This document shows, one piece after another, positions 33,745-42,876 of a stretch of DNA of 64,000 nucleotides. A program made the translations under genes and the position numbers. Source of the DNA: Micromonospora sp. NBRC 110009 (lineage in GTDB: Bacteria > Actinomycetota > Actinomycetes > Mycobacteriales > Micromonosporaceae); the NCBI RefSeq assembly GCF_030518795.1, contig NZ_CP130427.1:6386001-6450000 (forward strand), given 5' to 3'. The notes beneath the pieces were generated by a model. It was not told the DNA's origin. It saw only the letters and a list, made by a program, of their open reading frames with translations, and did not search any database. Each line of letters begins with the position of its first letter. The stretch's first letter is position 1.

Positions 33745-34140
33745 TCAGCGATCGTACGGTGGCCGGGGAATCGGATCCACCATCGCGTCGAACCCCTTCG
33801 GCAACTGCGCCACCAGATCCTGGAACTCGTCGACGGTGACCGTCTCCCGCAGCGTGTCGAGCACCGCGCGGGTGCCGACCTCGGCGACCGCCGGGTCCAC
33901 CGCCGCCCGGTCGGCGACCCGGTGCAGGAAGGTGACGACTCCCCCGGTCGTCGCGCCCTCGGCCGGGGCGGTCAGGTAACCGCTCAGGTCGTCGGGCAGC
34001 TGCGCGGCCAGGTCGGCCGACTCGCCGCCGCTCACCCGCTCGGCCAGGGTCTGCAGCACGGCGCGGGAGATCGTGGCGGCCAGCTCCGTGGGCAGCTCGG
34101 CGCGGCCGGCCACCGCCTCGACGAATCGGGGAAACCGCAC
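33745..34140 (-). CDS. DUF2267 family protein
   Basis: A protein of 131 residues with the DUF2267 pattern: FVEAVAGRAELPTELAATISRAVLQTLAERVS, then a middle LAAQLPDDLSGYL and a repeat-like end VDEFQDLVAQLPKGFDAMV. It has two similar helical halves, as usual for this domain. The function of the family is unknown. The GTG at 34140 has a strong AGGAGG ribosome site five bases upstream. It runs in the same direction as the MFS exporter gene, whose stop lies about 75 bases upstream, and as the biosynthetic operon downstream; no link to either is evident. Confidence 0.85.
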   Translation of the reverse strand: MRFPRFVEAVAGRAELPTELAATISRAVLQTLAERVSGGESADLAAQLPDDLSGYLTAPAEGATTGGVVTFLHRVADRAAVDPAVAEVGTRAVLDTLRETVTVDEFQDLVAQLPKGFDAMVDPIPRPPYDR

Positions 34141-34214
34141 GCCCGCCTCCTGTCCTCGCCGGCCGCCGCGGACCGCAGGCGGGCATACCCGCGGCCGGCG
34201 GCGGCAAACGGCGG

Positions 34215-35477
34215 TCACCGCCCGGCGGGCACCGCGGGCTCGGCCGGTGCGGGCAGGTCCTGCGGGGTCGGGAAGTCCCGGGTACGCCAGACCGGCGAGC
34301 AGCGGGTGACCAGCGCCGCCGCGGCCATCCCCAGCGCGGCCAGCGCCAGGTAGGCCGGAGCCCCCGCCAGCGCGGTGAGCGCCCCGCCGAGGGCGGCCCC
34401 GAGCGGCATCGCGCCCCAGATGACGAACCGGCTGGTGGCGGTCATCCGGGACAGCATCGCCGGGGGTGTGGCGGCCTGCCGGAGGCTGACCGCGTTGACG
34501 TTGTAGAGCCCGCTGGCGAACGCGTTCACGGCCAGACCGGCGGCGACGCCGAGCGGGTGCGGCACGAGCACCAGCGCGGCGCCGGCCTGGAGCACGGCCG
34601 CCGCGGTGACCGCCCGCCCGACGCCGAGCCGGGCGCGGGCCCGCCCGGCCACCGCCGCGCCGAGCAGGTAGCCGACGTTGGCGGCGGCGACCAGCAGGCC
34701 GACCGTGGCGGCCGGCAGGTGCAGCCCGCGGACCGCGTACACCAGCAGCATGGCCAGGAAGCCGGCGTGCCAGACGTTGGTCAGCCCGGAGCAGAGGGTG
34801 AGGGCCCGGACCACCGGGTCGCGGAACACGAAGCGGATCCCGCCGACGGCGTCCCGCCACATCCCGCCGGCGCCCGGCGCCGAGGAGCGCGCCAGCCGGG
34901 GCGTACCGGCGAGGAAGAGGGCCGAGACCACGAAGCTGGCCACGTCGACCAGCAGCGCGACCGGCGCGCCGAGCGCCCCGACCAGCACGCCGGCCAGGCC
35001 GGGACCGGCGGTCTGGCCGACCGCCCGGGTCGCCTCCAGCCGGGCATTGGCGTCGGCGAGCCGGCCGGCCGGCACCACCGCCGGCACCGCGGCGAAGTAC
35101 GCCACGTCGAACAGGACGGTGGCGCAGCCGGTGAGCAGCGCCACCGTCACCAGCTGGGTGAGGCTCAGCAGCCCGGCCGCCCAGGCGAGGGGCACGCTGG
35201 CCAGCAGCAGGGCGCGGGCCACGTCGGCGGCGACGAGCACCGCGCGGCGGGGCAGCCGGTCCACGATCGCCCCGGCGGGAATGCCGAGCAGCAGGTAGGG
35301 CAGGGTGGTCGCGGCGGTCAGCGCGGCCACCCCGGTCGACCCGGCGCCGAGCACGGTCAGCGCGGCGAGGGGCAGCGCCACGGTGGTGACGTGGGTGCCG
35401 AGGGTGCTGACGGCGTCGGAGAGCCAGAGCCGGCGGAAGGTGGCGTGCCGCCAGAGGGCGGCGGTGGTGACGGTCAT
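34215..35477 (-). CDS. MFS transporter
   Basis: A membrane protein of 420 residues with about twelve hydrophobic helices. It starts TTAALWRHATFRRLWLSDAVSTLGTHV, typical of the drug-efflux type of major facilitator proteins (MFS_3-like), and has the loop motif IPAGAIVDRLPRRAVLV after helix 2. Such proteins usually export small molecules using the proton gradient. It is divergent from the MocR-type regulator across 99 bases that contain two identical palindromes, so it is probably controlled by that regulator. The substrate is unknown. Confidence 0.88.
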   Translation of the reverse strand: MTVTTAALWRHATFRRLWLSDAVSTLGTHVTTVALPLAALTVLGAGSTGVAALTAATTLPYLLLGIPAGAIVDRLPRRAVLVAADVARALLLASVPLAWAAGLLSLTQLVTVALLTGCATVLFDVAYFAAVPAVVPAGRLADANARLEATRAVGQTAGPGLAGVLVGALGAPVALLVDVASFVVSALFLAGTPRLARSSAPGAGGMWRDAVGGIRFVFRDPVVRALTLCSGLTNVWHAGFLAMLLVYAVRGLHLPAATVGLLVAAANVGYLLGAAVAGRARARLGVGRAVTAAAVLQAGAALVLVPHPLGVAAGLAVNAFASGLYNVNAVSLRQAATPPAMLSRMTATSRFVIWGAMPLGAALGGALTALAGAPAYLALAALGMAAAALVTRCSPVWRTRDFPTPQDLPAPAEPAVPAGR

Positions 35478-35520
35478 GGGGGCAGCCTGCGGCGCGCATC
35501 CCGGGAGCCACGTGGACCGA

Positions 35521-35537
35521 ATTGTCACGGTGACAAT
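35521..35537. promoter_or_regulatory. Palindromic operator, copy 1 (MocR/MFS divergent promoter)
   Basis: ATTGTCACGGTGACAAT is a 17-base palindrome with 8-base arms around a central G. An identical copy lies 47 bases downstream. The pair fills the gap between the divergent MFS and MocR-type genes. GntR/MocR proteins bind inverted repeats of this size, so this is probably the operator for the neighbouring regulator. Confidence 0.75.
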
Positions 35538-35567
35538 CCGGCGGCGACCGGGCCGCGCGGCGGCTAC

Positions 35568-35584
35568 ATTGTCACGGTGACAAT
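35568..35584. promoter_or_regulatory. Palindromic operator, copy 2, overlapping the MocR start codon
   Basis: This is the second identical copy of the 17-base palindrome ATTGTCACGGTGACAAT. The GTG proposed as start of the regulator gene (35577) lies inside it, so a bound protein would block the start of its own gene. This suggests autoregulation and a transcript with little or no leader. Confidence 0.72.
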
Positions 35585-36890
35585 CTGGGAGCCGGTGGGC
35601 CTGTCCGGGGCCGGACCCCGCTACCTGGCCCTCGCCGACGCGATCGGCACGGACATCGCGGCCGGCCGACTCTCCCCCGGCGACCGGCTGCCGCCGCAGC
35701 GCGAGCTGGCCCGGCGGCTCGGCGTCACGATCGCCACCGTGGGCCGCGCCTACCAGGTGGCCGCCCGGCGCGGCCTGCTCAGCGGCGAGGTCGGTCGGGG
35801 CACCTTCGTGGCCGCCGCGCCCACCCCGCCGACCGCCGGTGCGGCGCCCGCGCTCGACGTGGCCGCCGTGCACCCGCCCGGGCACGGCCCGGTGCACCGG
35901 GCCGTCGCGCCGATCCTGCACCGGATCGCCGCCGACCCCCTCGCGGTCGGCGCGGAGGACGCCGACGCGGTGCGGCACCGGATCGCCGGCGCCCGCTGGA
36001 TGGCCCACGCCGGTTGGCGGCCCGACCCGGACACGGTCGAGGTGACCGCCGGCGGGCAGCACGGCCTCGCCGCCGCGCTGGCCGCCGTCGCCCAGCCCCG
36101 GCAGGTGGTGGTCACCACCGAGCTGACCAACCCCGGGCTGCTCGCCGCCGCCCGGCTGCTCCGCGTCGAGCTGGCCACCGTGCCCAGCGACGCGGCCGGG
36201 GCCCGCCCCGACGCGATCGACCGGCTCTGCGCGCGCCGCCGGGTCGCCGCGCTGCACCTGCATCCCACCCTGCACAACCCGACCGGGGTGACCATGCCGG
36301 CCGCGCGCCGCCGGGAGATCGCCGCCGTCGCCGCCGCCCACGACCTCGTGGTGATCGAGGAGGACCCGTTCGGCGCGCTGCTGCCCGACCGACCGCCGCC
36401 CGTGGCCGCGTGGCATCCCCGCACCGTGCACCTGACCGGCATCACCAAGACCCTCGCCCCCGGCCTGCGGATCGGCTACCGGTACGCCCCGGCGGCCCTC
36501 GCCGACCCGCTGCGCGCCGCCGCCCGCGCGCTCGCCTGGGCACCCGCGCCGCTGATCGCCGAGGTTGCCACCCAGCTCGTGCTGAGCGGGACCGCACACC
36601 GGCTCGCCGCCGCCCGGGCCGCCGAGCTGGCCGGCCGGGCCGCGCTCGCCCGGGACCTGCTCGGCGACCGGGTCACCGCCCCCGGGCCGGCGCCCTTCGC
36701 CTGGGTACGCCTGGACACCGACGCCGAGGCGGCCACCGCGCTCGCCCGCCGCCGGGGCGTCGCGGTCGCCGGGGTGGACGAGTTCGCCGCCCGGCGCGGC
36801 GCCCCGCCCGGGCTGAGGGTCAGCCTCAGCGCCGACGAGGAGACGGTACGCACCGCCCTGCGCGCCCTGGCCCGGCTGCTGCCGCGCTGA
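35577..36890 (+). CDS. MocR-type (GntR-HTH plus aminotransferase-like) regulator
   Basis: A protein of about 437 residues. The N-terminal GntR helix-turn-helix (about 12-80) reads RYLALADAIGTDIAAGRL, then GDRLPPQRELARRLGV and RGLLSGEVGRGTFV. A class I aminotransferase-like domain follows, with the PLP-binding Lys in LTGITKTLAPGLRIGY near residue 291 and HPTLHNPTGVTM, EEDPFG upstream. MocR proteins use PLP or an amino compound as a signal rather than as an enzyme. It probably controls the divergent MFS gene through the two palindromes. No clear ribosome site precedes the GTG at 35577. Confidence 0.87.
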   Translation: MTIWEPVGLSGAGPRYLALADAIGTDIAAGRLSPGDRLPPQRELARRLGVTIATVGRAYQVAARRGLLSGEVGRGTFVAAAPTPPTAGAAPALDVAAVHPPGHGPVHRAVAPILHRIAADPLAVGAEDADAVRHRIAGARWMAHAGWRPDPDTVEVTAGGQHGLAAALAAVAQPRQVVVTTELTNPGLLAAARLLRVELATVPSDAAGARPDAIDRLCARRRVAALHLHPTLHNPTGVTMPAARRREIAAVAAAHDLVVIEEDPFGALLPDRPPPVAAWHPRTVHLTGITKTLAPGLRIGYRYAPAALADPLRAAARALAWAPAPLIAEVATQLVLSGTAHRLAAARAAELAGRAALARDLLGDRVTAPGPAPFAWVRLDTDAEAATALARRRGVAVAGVDEFAARRGAPPGLRVSLSADEETVRTALRALARLLPR

Positions 36891-36896
36891 GCGTAC

Positions 36897-37295
36897 TCAG
36901 CGCAGCGCGCCGGTGGACCGCAGGTGGTCGAAGATGAGCTGGTCCACCGGGGAGATCCGGAGCCGGTCGGCGTAGCCGAGCCAGGCCAGCTCCTCGATCT
37001 CGCTCGCCGGCCGCAGCGTGCCCCGGTAGTCCGCGGCGTAGCAGGTCATCCGCACCAGCGTCCCGGCGGCGTGCCCGTGGGCCTGGGCGCTGAACGTGCC
37101 GACGGACACGACCGACTCCGGCACGATCGCCACGCCCAGCTCCTCGGTGATCTCCCGGGCCAGGGTCTGCAGGTCGGTCTCGCCCGCCTCCCGCTTGCCG
37201 CCCGGCAGGTACCAGGCATCCTTCCCCCGGGAGCGGGTGCTCAGCACTCGACCGTCCTCGATCCGGATCCAGGCCACCTTGTCGATCTCGCGCAC
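36897..37295 (-). CDS. Nudix hydrolase
   Basis: A protein of about 132 residues with a complete Nudix box: GGKREAGETDLQTLA followed by REITEELGV. The N-terminus IDKVAWIRIEDGRVLSTRSRGKDAWYLPGG is typical of small Nudix proteins that act on nucleoside phosphates or related compounds. The GTG at 37295 places the first strand correctly. The gene converges on the MocR gene with six bases between the stops and is divergent from the molybdopterin oxidoreductase gene. Confidence 0.87.
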   Translation of the reverse strand: MREIDKVAWIRIEDGRVLSTRSRGKDAWYLPGGKREAGETDLQTLAREITEELGVAIVPESVVSVGTFSAQAHGHAAGTLVRMTCYAADYRGTLRPASEIEELAWLGYADRLRISPVDQLIFDHLRSTGALR

Positions 37296-37355
37296 GGCGC
37301 TCCCCTGCCTCGACTGCGGCACCACGCTATCGGACCCGGTCGGTAGGCTCGCCGC

Positions 37356-39500
37356 ATGGCCCGCACCACCCATCCCGGCGCCTGCCCGCTCGACTGCCCG
37401 GACACCTGCGTCTGGCAGCTCACCGTGGAGCACGGCCGGGCCGTCGCGCTGCGCGGCGACCGCGACCACCCGTTCACCCGGGGCGCGCTCTGCGGCAAGG
37501 TCAACCGCTACCTCGACGCGGTCAACGGGCCCGACCGGCTGACCACGCCGTACGTGCGGACCGGGCCGAAGGGCGTCGGGCGGGTCGCCTACCGGCCGGC
37601 GAGCTGGGCCGAGGCGATCGACCGGGTGGCCGCCGGGCTGCGCGCCAGCATCGAGCGGGACGGCCCCGAGTCGATCCTCCCCTACTACTTCGCCGGCACG
37701 ATGGGCCACGTGCAGGGCTGGACGATGGGCCCGCGGCTCTTCGCCCACCTGGGCGCCTCCCGGCTGGACACCACCATCTGCACCGGAGCGGCGCGGGCGG
37801 CGCTGAACTCGATCTACGGCGCCTCGGTCGGCTTCGAGCCGGAGTCGATCGTCGACGCGAAGCTGATCGTGCTCTGGGGCGCCAACCCGCTCGCCACCAA
37901 CCTGCACCTGTGGCCGTTCATCCAGCGGGCCCGGGAGCGGGGTGCCTGTCTGGTCACCGTCGACCCGCTGCGCACCGAGAGCGCGGCGCGCAGCGACGAG
38001 CACGTCGCCCCGCTGCCCGGCACCGACGCGGCCCTGGCGCTGGGGCTGATGCGGCACGTCCTCGACGCCGGCGCGGCCGACGAGCAGTGGCTGGCCGCGC
38101 ACACCGTCGGCTGGCCGGAGCTGGCCGCCCGGCTCGGCCAGTGGCCGGTGGCGCGGGCCGCCGCCGAGTGCGGCCTCCCCGTCGAGGTGGTACGACGGCT
38201 CGGCGAACGCATCGCCACCACCCGGCCCACCGCGATCCGCGTCGGGCTCGGCCTGCAACGGCACCACGGCGCCGGGCAGGCGATCCGGGCCATCTGCGCG
38301 CTGCCCCTGGTCACCGGCGACTTCCGGCACCCGGGTGGGGGCGCCCTGGTGTCGACCAGCGGGCACCACCCGATCGACGAGGGGCCCGTGGTCCGGCCGC
38401 CGGACATGCCGGCCCCCCGGGCGCGGTCGGTGAACATGAGCCGGCTCGCCGCCGTGCTCACCGGGGAGGCCGATCCGCCGGTGACCTCGCTGGTGGTGTT
38501 CAACGCCAACCCGGCGGCCACCGCCCCCGACCAGAACCGGCTGCTCACCGGGCTACGCCGCGCCGACCTGTGCACCGTGGTGCTGGAGCAGCGCTGGACC
38601 GACACCTGCGACTACGCCGACGTGGTGCTGCCGGCCACCATGCAGCCCGAGCACCTCGACCTGCTGACCTCCTACGGGCACCACTACACGACGCTGAACC
38701 TGCCGGCCATCGAGGCACCGGGCGAGGCACTGCCGAACACCGAGATCTTCCGGCGGATCGCTGCCGCGCTGGGCCTCGACCACCCCCGGCTGCGGGACAG
38801 CGACGAGGACCTGGCCCGGCAACTGCTGCGCGGCGCCCCGGTCAGCTTCGAGGAGCTGCGCGAGCGGACGTACGCCCGGACCACCGGGGTGGCCGTCGGC
38901 ACCGCCCCGTACGCGGCGGGCGGCTTCCCCACGCCGGACGGCCGGGCGCGGCTGCACGACCCGGCGCTGGCCCGGCTCGGGGTGGATCCCCTCCCCGGCT
39001 ACACCCCGCCGGTGGAGGCCGCCGATCCGGAACTGGCCCGCCGGTTCCCGCTGGTGCTCGTCGCGCCGGCCGGGAAGTTCCTGATGAATTCCACCTTCGC
39101 CTCGCTGCCCTGGCACGCCCGGCGGACCGGGCCGCCCCGGGTGCACCTGCACCCCGACGACGCGGCGGCGCGCGGCCTCACCGACGGGGACGCGGTGCGG
39201 GTGCGCAACGACCGGGGCGCGTTCCTGGCCGGGGTCGCGGTGGACGACGCGACCCGGCCGGGGCTGGCGTTCACCTACAAGGCGTACTGGGCGCGGCTGA
39301 GCCCGGGACGGGCCACGGTCAACGCGGTCACCGCGGTCCGCGACACCGACCTGGGCGGGGCGCCGACGTTCCACGACTGCCGGGTCGAGGTGGAGCCGGT
39401 GCCCGCCGAGCTGCTGATCCCCGAGCCGCCCGCCGACGCGGCCGCCGCGCCGCAGCCCGCCGGGCCGGCCCGCGAGGTGGCGCCCGCCCCGGCGGGCTGA
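37356..39500 (+). CDS. Molybdopterin-dependent oxidoreductase
   Basis: A protein of 714 residues of the DMSO reductase/formate dehydrogenase superfamily. The N-terminal iron-sulfur site is CPLDCPDTC followed by LCGK, a full set of four cysteines. The Molybdopterin domain contains IVLWGANPLATNLHLW and VTVDPLRTESAARSDEHV, and the C-terminal Molydop_binding domain includes HPDDAAARGLTDGDAVRVRN. No twin-arginine signal is visible, so it should be cytoplasmic. The substrate is unknown; stand-alone members like this are common in actinomycetes. It is the only gene of its unit, convergent with the glycoside hydrolase gene. Confidence 0.87.
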   Translation: MARTTHPGACPLDCPDTCVWQLTVEHGRAVALRGDRDHPFTRGALCGKVNRYLDAVNGPDRLTTPYVRTGPKGVGRVAYRPASWAEAIDRVAAGLRASIERDGPESILPYYFAGTMGHVQGWTMGPRLFAHLGASRLDTTICTGAARAALNSIYGASVGFEPESIVDAKLIVLWGANPLATNLHLWPFIQRARERGACLVTVDPLRTESAARSDEHVAPLPGTDAALALGLMRHVLDAGAADEQWLAAHTVGWPELAARLGQWPVARAAAECGLPVEVVRRLGERIATTRPTAIRVGLGLQRHHGAGQAIRAICALPLVTGDFRHPGGGALVSTSGHHPIDEGPVVRPPDMPAPRARSVNMSRLAAVLTGEADPPVTSLVVFNANPAATAPDQNRLLTGLRRADLCTVVLEQRWTDTCDYADVVLPATMQPEHLDLLTSYGHHYTTLNLPAIEAPGEALPNTEIFRRIAAALGLDHPRLRDSDEDLARQLLRGAPVSFEELRERTYARTTGVAVGTAPYAAGGFPTPDGRARLHDPALARLGVDPLPGYTPPVEAADPELARRFPLVLVAPAGKFLMNSTFASLPWHARRTGPPRVHLHPDDAAARGLTDGDAVRVRNDRGAFLAGVAVDDATRPGLAFTYKAYWARLSPGRATVNAVTAVRDTDLGGAPTFHDCRVEVEPVPAELLIPEPPADAAAAPQPAGPAREVAPAPAG

Positions 39501-39540
39501 GGCCGCCGCCGGCCCGCTCGTGCCGGGCGAGGCGGGCGGC

Positions 39541-40905
39541 TCACCCGTCGGCGAGCACGTCCAGCAGCAGCGCGGCGGTCCAGCTGAACGCCGGCGAGCC
39601 CAGCCCTTCCCCGGTGTCCGGGTGGAAGTACTCGTGGCAGCCGGCGCGGGCGACCACGGCGAGCATCGACTCGCGCAGCCCGGCGGCCAGGTCGGGGCGG
39701 TGGTGGGCACGCAGCCCCCGCCACAGTAGCCAACTGGTGTTCAGCCAGCTCGGGCCGCGCCAGTAGCGCACCGGCTCGAAGTCCGGCGCGGTGCGGTCGT
39801 AGCTGGGCAGTGGACGGTCCATCCGGGCGGCCAGGCCGAACCGGGGCGAGCACGCCTCGGCGAGCACCGCCCGGACCTGGCCGGCGGGCAGGTCGGGCAG
39901 GATCAGCGGGATCAGCCCGAGCACCGTCCGGGCCGGGACGAGCCGGTCGGTGCGCAGGTCCCGCGGGCGGAAGGTACCGGCGACCGGGTCGTAGAGCCGG
40001 GCCACCAGGGCCTCGGTGATCCGCGCCGCGCGATCCCGGTGCGGTCCGGGGTCGGCGCCGACCACCGCGGCGATCCGGGCCAGGGCGTGCTCGGCCGCCC
40101 CGAGCGCCGCGTTTACCAGCGGGCACTCCACCAGGAACGGCTGCCGCCCGGCCAGCCCCTCGTCCCGGTAGCGACCCGCCCGGTAGGCGGCGACGATCGC
40201 GACGTAGCGCGCGTAGTCCAGGTCCGTGGGGCGGTGGGCGGCGTCGACGTGCGCGGTGTCGTGCCGGCGGTACGCGCGCATCACGGCCGCGTCGGCCGGC
40301 ACCGCGGCCATCGGGTCGTCCCAGGCGGGGCTGTTGTCCAGCCCGGACTCCCACGGGTGCACGATGCAGGCCAGCCCGGCGCCGCCGACGTCGCGCCGCC
40401 CGGTCAGGTAGCGCTGCTGGGCGACCAGGCGCGGGTAGAGCCAGCGCAGCGCCTGCACCGACGCCGCGGAGGGGGCCCGGCGGTGCATCAGCCAGGCGGC
40501 CGAAGCGTGCACCGGCGGCTGGACGATCCCGGAGGTGGCCACCGGCGGGGCGCCGTCGGCGTGGCCCGAGTCCCAGAACTCGGGTCCCGGGAAGTACGAG
40601 CCGACCCGCAGCGCCGGGTTGAACACGATGTGCGGCACCCGCCCGTCGGCCCACTGGGCGGCGAACAGGGTCCGCAGCTCCCGCCAGGCCCGGTCGGGGC
40701 GGACGTGCGCCAGCCCGACGGCGATGAACGCCGAGTCCCAGCTCCACTGGTGCGGGTAGAGGGTGCGCGACGGGACGGTGTGGTCGTGCTCCCAGTTGGC
40801 GTCGAGGGTGGTGAGCGCCAGGCGGCGCAGCGTGGCGGCCCGTTCCGCGTCGGACGGGTCGCCGACGCGCAGCGGCGTCGGCCCCGTGGGAGTGCCGCCG
40901 TTCAC
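39541..40905 (-). CDS. MGH1-like/GH63-type glycoside hydrolase
   Basis: A protein of about 454 residues with an (alpha/alpha)6 pattern seen in the GH63/MGH1-like group: YPHQWSWDSAFIAVGLAHV near the start, GRVPHIVFNP, then HPWESGLDNSPAWDD and a late YWRGPSWLNTSWLLWRGL. Known relatives hydrolyse glucosylglycerate, mannosylglycerate or terminal glucose. It has no signal peptide, so it probably acts on imported sugars. The GTG at 40905 overlaps the stop of the sugar isomerase-like gene by four bases (GTGA), making it the third gene of a catabolic operon that diverges from an ABC sugar importer. Confidence 0.8.
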   Translation of the reverse strand: MNGGTPTGPTPLRVGDPSDAERAATLRRLALTTLDANWEHDHTVPSRTLYPHQWSWDSAFIAVGLAHVRPDRAWRELRTLFAAQWADGRVPHIVFNPALRVGSYFPGPEFWDSGHADGAPPVATSGIVQPPVHASAAWLMHRRAPSAASVQALRWLYPRLVAQQRYLTGRRDVGGAGLACIVHPWESGLDNSPAWDDPMAAVPADAAVMRAYRRHDTAHVDAAHRPTDLDYARYVAIVAAYRAGRYRDEGLAGRQPFLVECPLVNAALGAAEHALARIAAVVGADPGPHRDRAARITEALVARLYDPVAGTFRPRDLRTDRLVPARTVLGLIPLILPDLPAGQVRAVLAEACSPRFGLAARMDRPLPSYDRTAPDFEPVRYWRGPSWLNTSWLLWRGLRAHHRPDLAAGLRESMLAVVARAGCHEYFHPDTGEGLGSPAFSWTAALLLDVLADG

Positions 40906-41720
40906 GCGGCCGCCCGGGTCGGCCGGGGCTGGGCGAGGACGGTGGCGGCCTGCCGCAGGGCGGCCACGGGCTCGCCGCGCAGCCGGCACTCCAGGGCCAG
41001 CCAGCCCGGGTAGCCGAGGTCGTGGAGGGTTTGCAGCAGCGCCGGCCAGTCCAGGTGACCCGCCCCGGGCTGGTAGCGGTTGGAGTCGCTGACCTGCACG
41101 TGGCCCAGATACGGCGCGGCCGCGCGCAGCGCCGCGTGGACGTCGTCCTCCTCGATGTTCATGTGGAAGGTGTCGGCAACCACCCGGACCGAGGGCAGGT
41201 CGACGGCCCGGCAGAGGGCGACCGCCTCGTCGAGGCGGTTGACCATGTGGTCCTCGTACCGGTTGAGGGGTTCGAGGAAGAGGGTGACCCCCTCGGCGCG
41301 GGCGTGCTCGCCCAGCTCGCCCAGGGCGTCGACGAGCACCTGCCGGTCGCCCTCGGGCGGGCGGGGCGGCTCGAACGGCGGCAGCCGGCGGGAGAACATG
41401 CCCCAGGCGGCCGGGGTCATCGCGCCGATCCCGCCCAGCTCGGCGATCACCGAGAGCTGGGAGCGGAGGTTGCGTACGGCGTCCCGGGAGCGTTCCGGGT
41501 CGAAGTCGCCGATGAAGTGGTCCATCTCAACGCAGACGGTCGGCAGGACCACCCCGTCGGCGCGGGCCCGGCGCAGCTCCGGCAGCCGCCGGGCGAACGC
41601 CAGGTCGCCCCGGCCGCGCAGCTCGATGCCCTGGTAGCCGAGGGAGACGGCGAGGGCGTACTTGTCGGACAGGCTGGTGCCCGGGAGCAGCTGCTCCTGG
41701 CAGGCGAGTGGGATGGCCAT
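40902..41720 (-). CDS. Sugar phosphate isomerase/epimerase family protein (TIM barrel)
   Basis: A protein of 272 residues of the AP-endonuclease-2-like TIM-barrel group. Putative metal ligands lie in LFLEPLNRYEDHMV (Glu), VVADTFHMNIEE (Asp, His), GHVQVSDSNRYQPG (His) and WLALECRL (Glu). Relatives isomerise or epimerise sugars and inositols. The ATG at 41720 overlaps the dehydrogenase stop by one base (TGATG) and the glycoside hydrolase start overlaps its end, so the three genes are surely co-translated. The precise substrate is not predictable. Confidence 0.83.
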   Translation of the reverse strand: MAIPLACQEQLLPGTSLSDKYALAVSLGYQGIELRGRGDLAFARRLPELRRARADGVVLPTVCVEMDHFIGDFDPERSRDAVRNLRSQLSVIAELGGIGAMTPAAWGMFSRRLPPFEPPRPPEGDRQVLVDALGELGEHARAEGVTLFLEPLNRYEDHMVNRLDEAVALCRAVDLPSVRVVADTFHMNIEEDDVHAALRAAAPYLGHVQVSDSNRYQPGAGHLDWPALLQTLHDLGYPGWLALECRLRGEPVAALRQAATVLAQPRPTRAAA

Positions 41721-42757
41721 CAGAACCTCAGCACCACTTGGAGGACGTCACCGTCACCGCGGTCGAGCAACGCCAGCGCGTCGGCCACCGCGCCCGCGTC
41801 GACGACGTGGCTCACCAGCGGCAGCGGGTCGACGCTGCCCTCGGCCACCAGGTCCATGAAGGTGTGGGCGATCCGGGCCCCGGTCCACCGGCCGGCCGTG
41901 CCGGGCGCCGGGGTGGACCCGGACACCTGGGCCGCCACCAGCTGGATCCGGTTGTGGTGGAACTCCTCGCCGAGCCCCAGCCCGTGGGCGTACCCCTGGT
42001 AGAAACCGGCGGCGACGACCCGGCCGGCGTGCGTGGTGGCGCGGATGGCCTCGTGCAGCGCCGGGTACGACCCGGACAGCTCCAGGCAGACGTCCGCGCC
42101 GCGCCCGCCGGTGGCCTCGCGCAGCACGCTGGCGGCCGAGTCGGCGGCGGCGTCGACGAGCCGGCGGGCGCCGAACCGGCCGGCGTGGTCGAGCCGGGCC
42201 GGCACCCGGTCGACGGCGACCACCCGGGCTCCGGAGAGGACGGCGAGCCGGGTGCCGAGCAGCCCGATGACCCCCTGGCCGAAGACTCCGACCCAGTCGC
42301 CGAGGTGCAGGTCGCCGGCGAGCACGGCGGTCAGCGCGATGGCGCCGGGGCGGGCGAACACGGCGGCGAGCGGGTCGAGCCCGGGTGCGAGCGGGGTGAC
42401 CGCGGAGGCCGCCACGACGGCCTCCGCGCGGTGCCCCCAGATGCCCCAGACGACCTGCCCCGGGCGGCGGTCGGCGACGTCCCCGGCGACCTCGACGACC
42501 TCGCCGACCTCCTCGTAGCCGAAGCCGACGACCGGGTACGCGGGCGCGGCCTGCCGGGGGACGAACATCCGGGCGGCGTCGTCCCAGTCCTTGCTGAGGC
42601 GGGGGTTGCTGCCGCGGTAGAGGGTCAGCTCGGTGCCGGCGGAGATGCCGGAGTAGCAGGTGCGGACGCGGACCTGGCCCGGGCCGAGCGGGTCCGGGGG
42701 GCAGGGCTCCAGGCTGACGCGCCGGGGTCCGGCCAGAGAGACAACCCAGTTGGCCAT
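41720..42757 (-). CDS. Zinc-type medium-chain dehydrogenase
   Basis: A protein of 345 residues of the medium-chain dehydrogenase/reductase superfamily. The N-terminal catalytic part contains CYSGISAGTELTLYRG and PVVGFGYEEVGEV; the nucleotide-binding part has VGVFGQGVIGLLGTRLA. Zinc ligands are not of the classical GHE type, so it is a bchC/sorbitol-dehydrogenase-like relative whose metal use is uncertain. It is the first gene of the catabolic operon and probably oxidises a sugar or sugar alcohol brought in by the divergent ABC importer. Confidence 0.83.
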   Translation of the reverse strand: MANWVVSLAGPRRVSLEPCPPDPLGPGQVRVRTCYSGISAGTELTLYRGSNPRLSKDWDDAARMFVPRQAAPAYPVVGFGYEEVGEVVEVAGDVADRRPGQVVWGIWGHRAEAVVAASAVTPLAPGLDPLAAVFARPGAIALTAVLAGDLHLGDWVGVFGQGVIGLLGTRLAVLSGARVVAVDRVPARLDHAGRFGARRLVDAAADSAASVLREATGGRGADVCLELSGSYPALHEAIRATTHAGRVVAAGFYQGYAHGLGLGEEFHHNRIQLVAAQVSGSTPAPGTAGRWTGARIAHTFMDLVAEGSVDPLPLVSHVVDAGAVADALALLDRGDGDVLQVVLRF

Positions 42758-42876
42758 GGCGTCGCTCCGAGGAAAGTGCCGGACCCAATTCTAAGCCGAA
42801 ATATTCATAAATGTCTTGTAAATGATCAATCGAGGGCGTTGAATCCCTGATGTACCCTTCGAGAGGAGTGCCACCG
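42758..42876. promoter_or_regulatory. Divergent promoter region of the sugar-use locus
   Basis: This 119-base gap separates the divergent dehydrogenase and sugar-binding-protein genes. It is AT-rich around 42785-42830, unlike its surroundings. It contains TAAATG twice in direct repeat with an 11-base period (42808 and 42819), within the looser inverted context TCATAAATG...GTAAATGA. No regulator gene lies beside it, so a distant regulator may bind. Exact -10 and -35 elements could not be fixed. Confidence 0.4.
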
